A program made the position numbers and the translations under genes. The notes beneath the pieces were generated by a model. The model saw only the letters and a list, made by a program, of their open reading frames with translations. It was not told the DNA's origin and searched no databases. 12,845 nt of DNA from Dichomitus squalens LYAD-421 SS1. Lineage: Eukaryota; Basidiomycota; Agaricomycetes; Polyporales; Polyporaceae. The DNA lies in the NCBI RefSeq assembly GCF_000275845.1, contig NW_006766958.1:1-12845 (forward strand), read 5' to 3'. This document shows, piece by piece, positions 1 to 8,877 of this stretch (positions are counted from its first letter, which is position 1; every line of letters begins with the position of its first letter).

Positions 1-330
1 GCTGAGATATTTGTATGGTATTTTTCGATTACGCGTGGCGCTTCTCAACTGGAGAAATCTGCTCAAATATTTCATGAGGCTCTGAAATATTTGGACGGAT
101 GACACGATCATGTTCCTCCGTACATAGCGCTATGTAGCGCTAAGGCTAAATATTTGACAAATATTTGGTGGAGGGGAGTACCCTCCTCCCCTCGCTCCTA
201 CATACGTCCCAAATATTTGGGATTCGTCTCGAATATCCGGGGGGGACATCCCTCCAACCGTCTCAAATATTTGGAGGGGCCACTATAACATTTGGGCCAA
301 ATAATTCGCGTTTTACTATAACTATAAGGA
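1..330. repeat. AT-rich patch with clustered AAATATTT palindromic cores
   Basis: AAATATTT occurs exactly at 65-72, 85-92, 148-155, 159-166, 211-218 and 265-272, with weaker relatives near 6-12 (GATATTT) and 231-236 (GAATAT). Most copies are flanked by C/G runs, giving a YCAAATATTTGG-like consensus. The copy at 207-222 extends to a perfect 16-bp palindrome (TCCCAAATATTTGGGA). A second, unrelated perfect palindrome, TACATAGCGCTATGTA, lies at 121-136. No gene is supported here. The patch abuts the point where the neighbouring kinase homology begins without a start codon. It could be a degenerate repeat element, a MITE-like or satellite fragment, or a cluster of protein-binding sites. The motif count is directly visible; the nature of the patch is unknown. 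Confidence 0.6.
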
Positions 331-367
331 TTGAAAAATTTATCTAACTGATATCCCTGAGACACTG

Positions 368-1783
368 GTGGCCGAACATCCTCGGTACCAAGTGGAGGTG
401 CCGGACGGGAACAGGAAGCGTTACTTTCTTATCTGCCGACCAACCTTTGTCTCGGTACGCGTCAGTCGTGGCACGCGTGGGTACATTGCACTTGAGTATG
501 ATCCCACCCCTTCCTCTCCTGGGCAGGAACGCGTAGACCGTTTCGTCTTTCTCAAAGACGTCTGGCGGATGACAAACGAGCGCATACGGCAGGGAGGCGG
601 TGGCATATCCTCGCAAGGCGGCGTTCTGAAGACACCTACCCTCCTTTGTCATGACAGTAGCGGGGAGCGCAGTGTGCCAGAGACGACGGCTCGTCGCTAT
701 CGGGAGCTCCAGAATTCCTCGCTATCTTCAAGCCAACCTCCATCCTATGATTTGTCTTCTGCTGGTACTATAGACTCCGTCTCATCTACGCCGAGAGGGA
801 TGATGAAGCACAAGAAGTCGGCGGATGACGGGGAACTGCCAGCGCATGCTCCAACAGGTCTTCCAGACGATTTCAATGCCGACGAAGACATCGGTATCGG
901 AGACAGTTATTCGTTGAGGGGCCTCATTCACTACCGCTGTATCATCGAGCAAGTGGAGAAGATGCTGGGCGGGGCTGGGAGCGGGCATGAGCTGCTGTCG
1001 CGCATCGCCGATTGCGTGCAAGGTATCTCTTACGCTGTGATTCTCCGCTCTTGGTCTCTCGCCGACTCACGTCTCGCTAGCTCATCAGCAAGCGAATGAA
1101 AAGTCTGAGAGTTTCGATCGCAACGTCAGCGTGGACAATGAGCTCTCGTACCCGAAACTCGACGTCACCGAAGGGGATAGTGTCGGGCGACTGACTGACC
1201 AGGGACTGTCCGTGAACCTTGAGGGGACATGTAGAAGTCTCCAACGGGAACAACCTGTACGTCAGTCTGCGTGTTGAGATAGGGAGCCTGGAGCTCATGC
1301 TTGCAGCAGGAAATTGGCCAGTTCTCGTCTTACGCGATAGCGATCTCGCGCTACATTTATTTCCACGGGCGCTCAAAGCTGGCGGTTGTAGCCGATGACC
1401 TGGAATCGTTCTGGTACATCCTCCTCTACCACGCCATCCTCAGGATCCGATCAAACTGCAGTGGGTGGGCGATTTGGATACAATTCTTTCAGAGCCACCT
1501 CGCCATACTAGAGAGGGAGCTTGCCGTCCGATTCGGGGTCCTCGAGATCAGAGGAGTGGGTAAACTCTCGTTCAAGGATGCCACGATAAATGGCGTGATC
1601 TACGACTTGCTCGGTTTATTCCCCGCACACTACAAGGTCGTGGAATATGACAGGCGCCGCAAACTCCACCCCTCCGACAAAAACCCTCCGCCCACAGGCG
1701 CGGAGCTGGCTCTCGCCGAGAACGTCAAGGATCACGAGATGTTCCTAGAGATTCTCGAGAAGGCCCTTATATCATTGAGGTGA
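368..1783 (+). CDS. FunK1 fungal-type protein kinase-like gene, 5' incomplete, probable pseudokinase
   Basis: I propose three exons: up to 1022, 1081-1256 and 1307-1783. Introns are 1023-1080 (GTATCT..CTAG) and 1257-1306 (GTACGT..GCAG), and frame is kept across both. Family signatures appear in order: HPRYQVEVPDG, RGTRGYIALEY (glycine-rich region), FVFLKDVWR (candidate ATP-site Lys), IHYRCIIEQV, AHQQANEK, the catalytic-loop region, then DDLESFWYILLYHA and a short C-terminal helix. The catalytic loop reads FDRNVSVDN where the sister gene at 4321-6779 has LHRDIISGN, so His and the catalytic Asp are replaced by Asp and Asn. The later DWELSK-type motif reads VNLEGT, losing its Asp. No ATG opens the frame: it is open only from about 335, and 368 is GTG. 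The usual N-terminal 250 or so residues are absent. An AG/GTGAGC at the stop could hide a last intron. Family assignment is strong; loss of kinase activity is inferred. Confidence 0.8.
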
Positions 1784-2312
1784 GCTCCGGAGTGCGACAG
1801 ATCGGTTTACATAGCCATCCGCTATCCTGCCCTCGAATTCTGCCTACATACTCGTTTCTCGAGCTTCACATATGACATGTCGGTGATGTACTCCATGTTC
1901 GCCGCTTCTACACGTACGACTTGCACCCCTTCTCACAGACTATCCTGAGCCTTGTTCAACTAGCTATAACGCTCGCCTTGCACTCTCGCCCTCTGACTGT
2001 CTAGGACTCCGCCCCAAGTGTGAATTGTTTCTAACTGTCCGTCCCACTGTATTTGCTGGGTACTCTGATACTCTTACTTTTACTTTGGGTGACAACCTTA
2101 TTGCTTGGCAACTGGAGGACCCTGAACACAGTAGTACCGGCGAGTAAGGAACGTACTGCCATGCGCGTCTACAGGCACGCCCGGTATGGGCGCTTGTGCA
2201 GATACGCGCGACGCGACGCGTCCGGCACGGCGTCTTTGCCAGAACCCGTCGCTGAATTCCTTCATCTCAATCCACCACGACGGCACGCACATAGAGAAAT
2301 CAGAAAATCACC
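1784..2312. other. Intergenic region between FunK1 copy and NSE3
   Basis: This holds the 3' flank of the first kinase copy and the upstream region of the MAGE-domain gene. A frame is open from 2053 into the following gene, but it has no family similarity that I recognise, and the CACC-ATGG context at 2309-2316 is the better start. No convincing RNA gene or repeat is seen. A core promoter could not be pinpointed. Confidence 0.5.
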
Positions 2313-3752
2313 ATGGCTCGACAAACGCGCTCTCAGCGGGGGCCGCAAGCGTCACAGTCCCAGCCCCCGCGTGCCACTCAAGCCGGCCGTTCGCGACGGG
2401 CGCAGGTGGAGGAGGAGCCAGAAGAGGAGCAGGTCGCACAGGACGTGTACGACGAGGACGAAGGAGAATTGGATAAGGCTCAAGGGGTTAGTTAACCAGC
2501 CGTCTTGCGTTCACCTTCCCTACGAACCATTCTGTCGCTTGCAGGAGATCGAGAAGAAGGCCCGCGACCTGGTGCGTCTCGCTTTGTTCAACGAGCAGAG
2601 ACGGATGCCTCTAAGGAGAGACGAGATATCCAAGAAAGGTGCGTCGCGTACGTCGCGGGCAATCTGACCTGGATTGAGCACATCTAGACAGTGTTGGGAT
2701 CGGCTTCGCGCACCTTCAGTTCTGTTCTCGCGGCGGCAAACCAGATCCTGCAGAAAACATTCGGGATGGAGCTGGTCGAGATGCAAGCGATGCCTTCGGA
2801 CAAAGACATGAGCGAGAAGGATGCGGATTTACTGAAGACTACAGGGGTCAAGAAGAAAGGTGAGTACTCTTCTACCTCGGGCGAGATTGCAGACGGGGGC
2901 TCTGACCCCAATACGTTCTCTTCGCCGTCAAGCCGCTCCTACCGGTACAAAGTCGTACATTCTACGTTCCCTCCTCGACCCCACGCTCATAGAACAGGCA
3001 TGCGCGCCCGACGCCGAGATCCGTGAGATCGAGCAAAAGGAGCACGTCGACGAGAACGAGGAGTTTGCCGAGGATGACAACCCCGTCGGCCAACGGTCGA
3101 CCGGAAGCATCTTCGCATGGCACGCGTCGGACCAGCTCGCGGCAACAGGCATCCTATACGTCGTTCTCGCGCTCATCCTCGTCGAAGGACGCGTGGTCAA
3201 CGACGGTATGTATGCGCGTGCGCGTGCCCACACTGGACTCCTTCTCTATATCGGACTCTCGCTGACAATGAGTCCCCGGCCGTTGCTTCAGGTGACCTGC
3301 GCGCGATGCTCAAACGCCTCCAACTGCCCGCTAGCGCGTCGGTCCCGCTCAGCAGCCAAGCGACGAACAGCCAATCGCTCACGATCGACGCGTACCTCGC
3401 GCAGCTGACCCGCCAGGGCTACCTCGAGAAGCTCCGTGCGGGCACCGCCGCTGCAGGGAAGGGCGGGCAGAAGCGCGCTCGCGCGACGCAGGCGCCTGCT
3501 GGGGGCGATGACCATCTGCAGGCGTTCGAGTGGCGGTGGGGCCCGCGGGCGCTGACGGAGGTGGGAGAGAGGGGCATCGCGCAGTTCGTTGCGGAGTTCA
3601 TGGCAGGTCAGCCTGGGCACGGGGAGGACGAGGACGAGGAGGAAGATGCGGTGGGGGCGGGGAGGGACGAGGGCACTCAGCGGCGGGTGCAGGTGATTTA
3701 TAAGGGGATCGAGCGCGCTGCTGCGGGGGGGCAGTTGTTAGAGGCGAGGTGA
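2313..3752 (+). CDS. nse3: MAGE homology domain protein, Nse3 subunit of the SMC5/6 complex
   Basis: Five exons join in frame to 389 aa: 2313-2486, 2545-2638, 2692-2859, 2933-3205 and 3292-3752. Introns are 58, 53, 73 and 86 nt, with donors GTTAGT, GTGCGT, GTGAGT and GTATGT. The start ATG sits in a CACCATGG context. Residues 1-58 are polar and acidic, likely disordered. The MAGE domain follows: LVRLALFNEQRRMPLRRDEI, then VLGSASRTFSSVLAAANQIL and FGMELVEM, SYILRSLLDP, the helix region ATGILYVVLALILVEGRVV, LTRQGYLEKL, and the diagnostic WRWGPRAL at about 317-324. The C-terminus is acidic (EDEDEEEDA). Known of the family: single fungal MAGE proteins are Nse3, which with the Nse1 RING protein and Nse4 kleisin forms the winged-helix/E3 module of SMC5/6 used in DNA repair and replication-fork maintenance. 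The Nse3 assignment rests on fungi normally having one MAGE gene. The gene appears intact. Confidence 0.9.
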
Positions 3753-4320
3753 GGTACCTGTTAGAATTGAGGCTGGGTTGGTCGCGCCGTGAGCAGCGAT
3801 TCTTAGGTTCTTGTGTGTTACTGTGTAGTGCTCTAGTGTACGTCGTTCTGTATTTCATTGTTGTATAGCTGCGGACTAGGCGTGGGCGGACGTGCTCTCA
3901 GCCTCCTAGGACCCGCATGCAACGATTCAGGTAGTGCTCCGGGAATTACAGTGGAAACGTGATCTGATCATAACATGTGTGCATGCTAGACGACCCGGAT
4001 ACCCAGATATCCTCCCAAGGCGACAGAACCGGGTGCAACGTACGGTGCGGCAGAAGACTGAAGCACACCACCATGTGCGTATTTCCGAAAGAGGGCAAGA
4101 TGTTTAGCGCTTATTTTCTCTCTCCAACCTCGATCGCGCAACTAAGACCTCGGTGCCTTACGCCTTGTCTCTCTGCGCTGCGTTCATCGTCAGTTATCCT
4201 ATGTCCTCTTTCTAACTCGATTCTGAACCGACACCAATTACTCGCCCTGTCCCCACTATCGTAGCAGCCATACCGACTCAGCTACCCACTGGCACCAACG
4301 GTGATAACTTGAACCACCGC
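3753..4320. other. Intergenic region upstream of the intact FunK1 gene
   Basis: This is the 3' flank of NSE3 followed by a pyrimidine-rich stretch (about 4120-4260, many CTCT and CCT runs) of the kind common just upstream of basidiomycete transcription starts. No coding region with recognisable similarity, no RNA gene and no clear repeat were found. A short open frame at 3977-4264 looks like chance. Confidence 0.5.
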
Positions 4321-6779
4321 ATGGCGACTCCGGCCGTCGAAATCGAGCACCATGACTTCCGTCGCGCATTCCTATCATTCCCTGGACGGACGGATTCTAA
4401 TTCCTTACAATCTCATGATACGTTCCACATATTGAAGAGCGCAGATGCTCTGTCCGAAGAAGAGATCTCGGAGCTCTTCGTAAGTGGGAATCGTGCGCAT
4501 GCGGCATTGATAGCTTGCTGACGACTTCGGTAGATCCAGCAATTGAACCGCCACTGTCTTTCTTCCGAGTCACACCTATCGACCTACTCCATTGACCACC
4601 ATACCGACCCCGAGGGTCCAATCACGTATGCGGCCATATTTCGCGCCAAGGAGTCGTCCAGCAAACGGTCGCAGTCTTGGGTCGATCAGAGCGTGCCTGT
4701 GGTCTTCACCCGTCATTTCGCCGGAGGCGATCCTTTCGACCACACACAGCTCGACGACGAGTACGGAATGATGAAGGAACAGCGCCAGCGAGTCTTCAAA
4801 CATCTCACCGAGATCGCGGACCTCCTGTTCGCCGCACAGCAGCGCGTCTTCCTATTCATGCTTCTCGTCATGGGTCGGAGATCTCGTGTCCTACGTTGGG
4901 ACAGAGCGGGTGTGGTTGTTACGCCCTCCTTCGACTACTACGAGCGACCTGAGTTGCTTCGCGACTATCTATGGCGCCTTTCTAACATGGGATCGTCTGC
5001 ACTTGGCTTCAATCCAAGTGCTACCCGCGTTCTCCCTGGTGATGGCGACTTCGTACGGATGGACTCTGCGGCTCTCCAGGACCCCAACGATGCAGACCAC
5101 ACCGAGCGCGATCTCACGGACGAAGTCCAGGAGCCCTCGACTTTCGCATATGTCCGCGCCATGTTCGGCGCCTCACTCGCTTCCGATTGGCCTCGCTATA
5201 GGCTACAAGTTCCCGACGGGAAAGAAAATCGCAGCTTCCTTGTCGGTAAACCTGTCTTCCGGGCCGATGGAGTATTGGGTCGCGGGACCCGCGGCTACGT
5301 CGCTCTCGATTGCGAGACGAATCTCTTTGTGTGGCTCAAAGACACATGGCGGGCAGCGTATATGATTGCACAGAGAGAATGTGACGTCCTGCAGAAGCTG
5401 AATCAGGCGGGCGTGGAATATATCCCGACGCTCGTTTGCCATGGCGACATTCTTGACAAGAGCACCGTTACTGCTGACTGTTGGGAGGACACGCATGCAC
5501 TCCCGTCCACCGGCAAGCGGAAGAGGGAAGAAGACATCGGAGACGACACTAGCCATCGACGATTCGAAGCAAAGCTCCCTCCCGATCCAGTTGCACACTC
5601 GGGTCGACCTTTACGACCGCACAACCACTACCGAATAGTAGTCGAAGAGGTTGCCATACCTCTCAAGAAGTTTCGTAACGGAAGGCAGCTGGCTTCGGTA
5701 GTATTCGACGCCATTCAAGGTACGTCCTGATGTGCCCCTGAGGTGAATCCCTCGTTAACGACCTTCTTCGTAGCACATTATCAAGCGTCCACGAAGCCCA
5801 CGACTCCCGTTCTTCATCGCGATATCATCTCTGGAAATATCCTTATATATCCCAAGGTCCGGTGCATCGAGGACGGTACGAGGTTGGCCATGGTGTGGAC
5901 TGGCCTCCTCGTCGATTGGGAGCTGTCGAAGCCCATTGATGATCATGAGGCGTCGGCCCAAGCGACCCAAGCGGAACGTATGGTTAGAGTGTCCCTTTCA
6001 GCATCCACGAAGCTGTGGTTGACAGAAGGTGGCTAGGGTACTCATCAGTTCACGTCGGTCAACCTCTTGACTCGCCCATGGAGTCCCGTGAAAATCTCTG
6101 ACGAACTGGAATCGTTCTTTCACGTCCTCGCATACAACTCCGTCCTCTACCTTCGCTCCAACTGCGACTGCCGCAGCTCATACATCGACAACTATTTCAA
6201 CGACTACTCTGGCCCTGCGCGTGCTCATACGTGCGGGTGGAAGTCGTTCGCCGTCGAGATCGACAACTGGCTTTGTACGCAGGTGCCCTATAGGAGTAGG
6301 CTCCTCTTCGATAGTCCGATGGACGACCTCCTTGGCGAGATACACAAGTGCTTGAAGGCGCACTACAAGGGCCTCAACTATGACCTTCTGCAAGCGGCCC
6401 CTCCGCGTCCCAAAGTGATACATCCCCAAATCTCGGCCGCGCTGAAGTTTAGACCTGCCATCAGCATTGCCCGCATTCGTATACCGGACGAAGTCCGCAA
6501 GCGGTTGAAAAGCAAGAGCCCTCGCCTCCTGACGACACCCCGACGCCCGAGGATAGGGAACGAGCGCAACAGATCATGGACCATCAGTTCATCATGGAGC
6601 ACATTGCTAGGATGCTCCGGAGCTCGCAATGGCCTGAAGACGATCGTGTCGATCCGACTGAGGAACGCCCTACTTCGTCGACCGATGCGAGCGCGGGCGT
6701 GCTTGCTTCAACTGCAACGTTCGCGAGTAACAAGCGTCGGCGGACCTCCAGTCCACCGGCAGATCGCGACGTGTACTAG
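4321..6779 (+). CDS. FunK1 fungal-type protein kinase, apparently intact
   Basis: Proposed exons: 4321-4479, 4534-5719, 5774-5982, 6037-6414 and 6465-6779, giving about 748 aa. Introns 1-3 have good signals (GTAAGT..GTAG, GTACGT..GTAG, GTTAGA..CTAG). Intron 4 (GTGATA..TCAG, 50 nt) is inferred, because the frame must change before the stretch with DHQFIMEHIARMLRSSQWPE. The N-terminal FunK1 half contains VLRWDRAGVVVTPSF (about 172-186). The kinase core has GRGTRGYVALD (302-312), FVWLKDTWR with the candidate ATP-site Lys (322), YIPTLVCHGD, HYRIVVEEV, HRDIISGN with catalytic Asp 465 and Asn 470, and GLLVDWELSK with metal-binding Asp 496. DELESFFHVLAYNS follows. A Lys/Arg tract (NKRRR) near the C-terminus could be a nuclear signal. 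Substrates of the family are largely unknown. Start chosen as the first ATG in frame; an additional 5' exon is not excluded. Confidence 0.9.
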
Positions 6780-7567
6780 TCCGGTTGTCGTCAGGATGTG
6801 GACGTCTGGTCAGTGGCGAAGTTGAGGACCACACCGCTGTTGGCTGTTGTGTGTGCCTGTGGAATAAGTTCTTTTTCTGTACAACCCACGAACCTCTCGT
6901 ATGAACGCTGTTCCCTTCCGTTTTGCACCACGCTGATACTGCCGTGTGGGGGCATATGTATGTGGTCACTCTGTCTATTCCATACATTTTTTGGTTGCTT
7001 GTTGTACTACGGCAGTTCCAACTGCGCGAGGCTATGTGTACAATGGACGAAGTGTTGATATTGCTTCCCATTCTTATCGCAATTGTGCAAGTGCTATGTC
7101 CGAGCCGTGAGACGACTCAGCGTATCATTGCCCAGAACGACCCTCACAGATTAAAGAGTAGTGATCTCGTACGACTTGATTTTCATAGTCATCCCCCATT
7201 TTCCCGTAACAGTGGAGTAAGACGTCTACTGTTCAGCGGTCAGACGTAGAGCTGGCCGAACGCGTTACGTCATCAATGACTGGTATAGTCCTCATCCTCG
7301 ATCAGGCGTCTATCGTGCCAACGCACGTTGTGCAGTTGCGGCGCAGCAGCAACCCCATCCTCTGCCTCAGACCTCTTGGCCATGTTAGACAGTTTCTAGC
7401 CTTGCTGTGCTCGCTCTGTGGGCTACTCCGACACTTGCACGAGAAGCCTCATCGGATACATCCCGAAAACTGGACGACGTCTTCCCTGATAACTTCCTGC
7501 TCAGGCTGCAGCATCATGTCAGCTCAACCCGTTCTCGGATCTCTGCTGAGGGCAGAGATCGTACACA
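6780..7567. other. Region between FunK1 genes, little recognisable content
   Basis: This is the 3' flank of the intact kinase gene, then sequence with several overlapping short open frames on both strands and no family signature. Around 7450-7567 there may be very decayed FunK1 sequence leading into the next fragment (a weak LRAEIVHN-like stretch), but I could not align it convincingly. No RNA gene, repeat or terminator is evident. Confidence 0.4.
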
Positions 7568-8086
7568 ATGAATGTCACTGGCCCGCTCCGGACGTGGATG
7601 CTTGAAGGACCGCCTGTGCTTTGCAGGCCTATGAACTTTGTGTTCAGCACCATCCTGAGGAGCTTCCAGGTACACTACAGGTTCATGGAATACGAAGCTC
7701 TGAAAGTCGCATCCTGCGAACCGCCTTGCCCTAAGCTGATACGCTCGCTTAGAGAGCCCCAGTCTGTAGTGCCGCTCGTGCCGTTTATGAAGGACTCCGA
7801 ACAGCATATAGACGTTGCGACATGGCAGGCCGACTGGGAAGCAATAGAGAACGCAATTCACGAGGGCCGAACCCCCGAGGGACCATGCGCTTGCGGCACA
7901 GGTTGCACACCACAATTTCGTGCTCGAATTGATATTCAGGCAGCTCTCGAGCCCTCTTTGGCTTGCGGACGATTACATGCCCACCGCGTGGCGATCGGAA
8001 GGAGAAGCACACACGAACACGATGTCGGAGCCTACGCCACCGTCTTCGAAGCCTACGCCACATTGAGAGGTAGCGTCGGCGACTGA
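7568..8086 (+). pseudogene. C-terminal fragment of a FunK1-type kinase gene (remnant)
   Basis: The frame reads FVFSTILRSFQVHYRFMEYE (about residues 24-43) and later HIDVATWQADWEAIENAI. This order matches the end of the kinase domain and the C-terminal helix of the family: the two neighbours have LLGLFPAHYKVVEYD and IHKCLKAHYKGLNYD at the equivalent place, followed by a Pro-rich linker and a short helix. No HRD, DWELSK or DDLESF-type motif is found upstream, so the whole catalytic core is missing. The homologous part probably stops near 7870; the rest of the open frame to 8086 is Arg/Ala/Thr-rich without likeness to the family, and carries a 12-bp direct repeat (8029-8040 and 8050-8061). I read it as a relic of a third tandem copy. 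A chance resemblance is possible because the matching stretch is short. Confidence 0.5.
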
Positions 8087-8877
8087 CAAGCGACAGCGAG
8101 CGTATGGGACCGAGCGCAATCGCTCCTCTTCTTGTGCGTCTGCACACTTCGACCCCGTCCGTGCGACGCAGTAGGGCGTGCCTCTGGAGTTCGTGAAGAT
8201 ACATTGCTCACGAAAAGGACTACAACAGTTGTAAACATCCCTCCTTGTGCATGATATGGTATCCGTCAGATCCCAGCTGTGTGCCCTGTCTGCCCGTCTT
8301 CCCCCCGTTTGTACACTCCTTTTCCTTCTTGGAGTGTCCTTTTGCACTGCCTGCATCGATTCATATAGTAATAAACTTGCGTCTGTCGTTCGTTCTACTT
8401 TGTTACCTCCATCTATCTCGTTCTGATTGCTATGCACGTCAGGTGAATTCGGAGCGCGCGATGCGATCAATTCTCCATTATAGCAAACCATATGTTGTAT
8501 ACTCCAGGCTACACATCTTTTACATCTTCCCCATCGCACTTTCATCCGAAGGGCGTGATTCACTGCATCACAGTACCGTGTATTTGGTGTCCGAATCGAT
8601 CGAATGACTCCTGGGTCCCCCTGCACGGTGTTTCCGCTCTCTCTTGCAAAGGACGCCGTTACGCTCGTTACCTTCTCAGCCTTGTACCCCGTGCTCTTGC
8701 CATGTCTCTCCGCCCACAACGTTCGTCCCCTCGGGCGGTTTTTGGTACTACCAGAGTTCGCAGCTAACTCCTCTCACACAACTTCATATCAGTCTCGGTC
8801 CCGACGCTCCCTTTATCTGTTTCCACTTTTTCGTACGCACGTCTATCTCATTGTGGACTACCAGCATACCGTCCTAA
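8087..8877. other. Upstream region of the membrane-protein gene; no supported gene
   Basis: Much of this interval is pyrimidine-rich (for example 8285-8345 and 8780-8835), typical of a fungal promoter or 5' leader. Long open frames exist on both strands, including a 248-codon one on the minus strand (7973-8719), but none shows a domain, signal peptide or sensible splice junctions. A missing first exon of the next gene may be here; I could not identify one whose phase fits. Confidence 0.4.

Noticed and set aside
2053..2667. 204-codon open frame spanning the NSE3 start
   Set aside because: Only its last part (2545-2638) is real, as exon 2 of NSE3. The rest is non-coding, or is exon 1 read in the wrong frame through intron 1.
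7276..7605. 109-codon open frame upstream of the third FunK1 fragment
   Set aside because: It is Leu/Ser/Cys-rich with no motif or splice logic; at most it contains decayed kinase sequence in mixed frames.
7973..8719. 248-codon open frame on the minus strand
   Set aside because: It has no recognisable domain, a composition typical of random translation (many Cys, Arg, Ser), and overlaps the FunK1 remnant and a pyrimidine-rich leader on the other strand.
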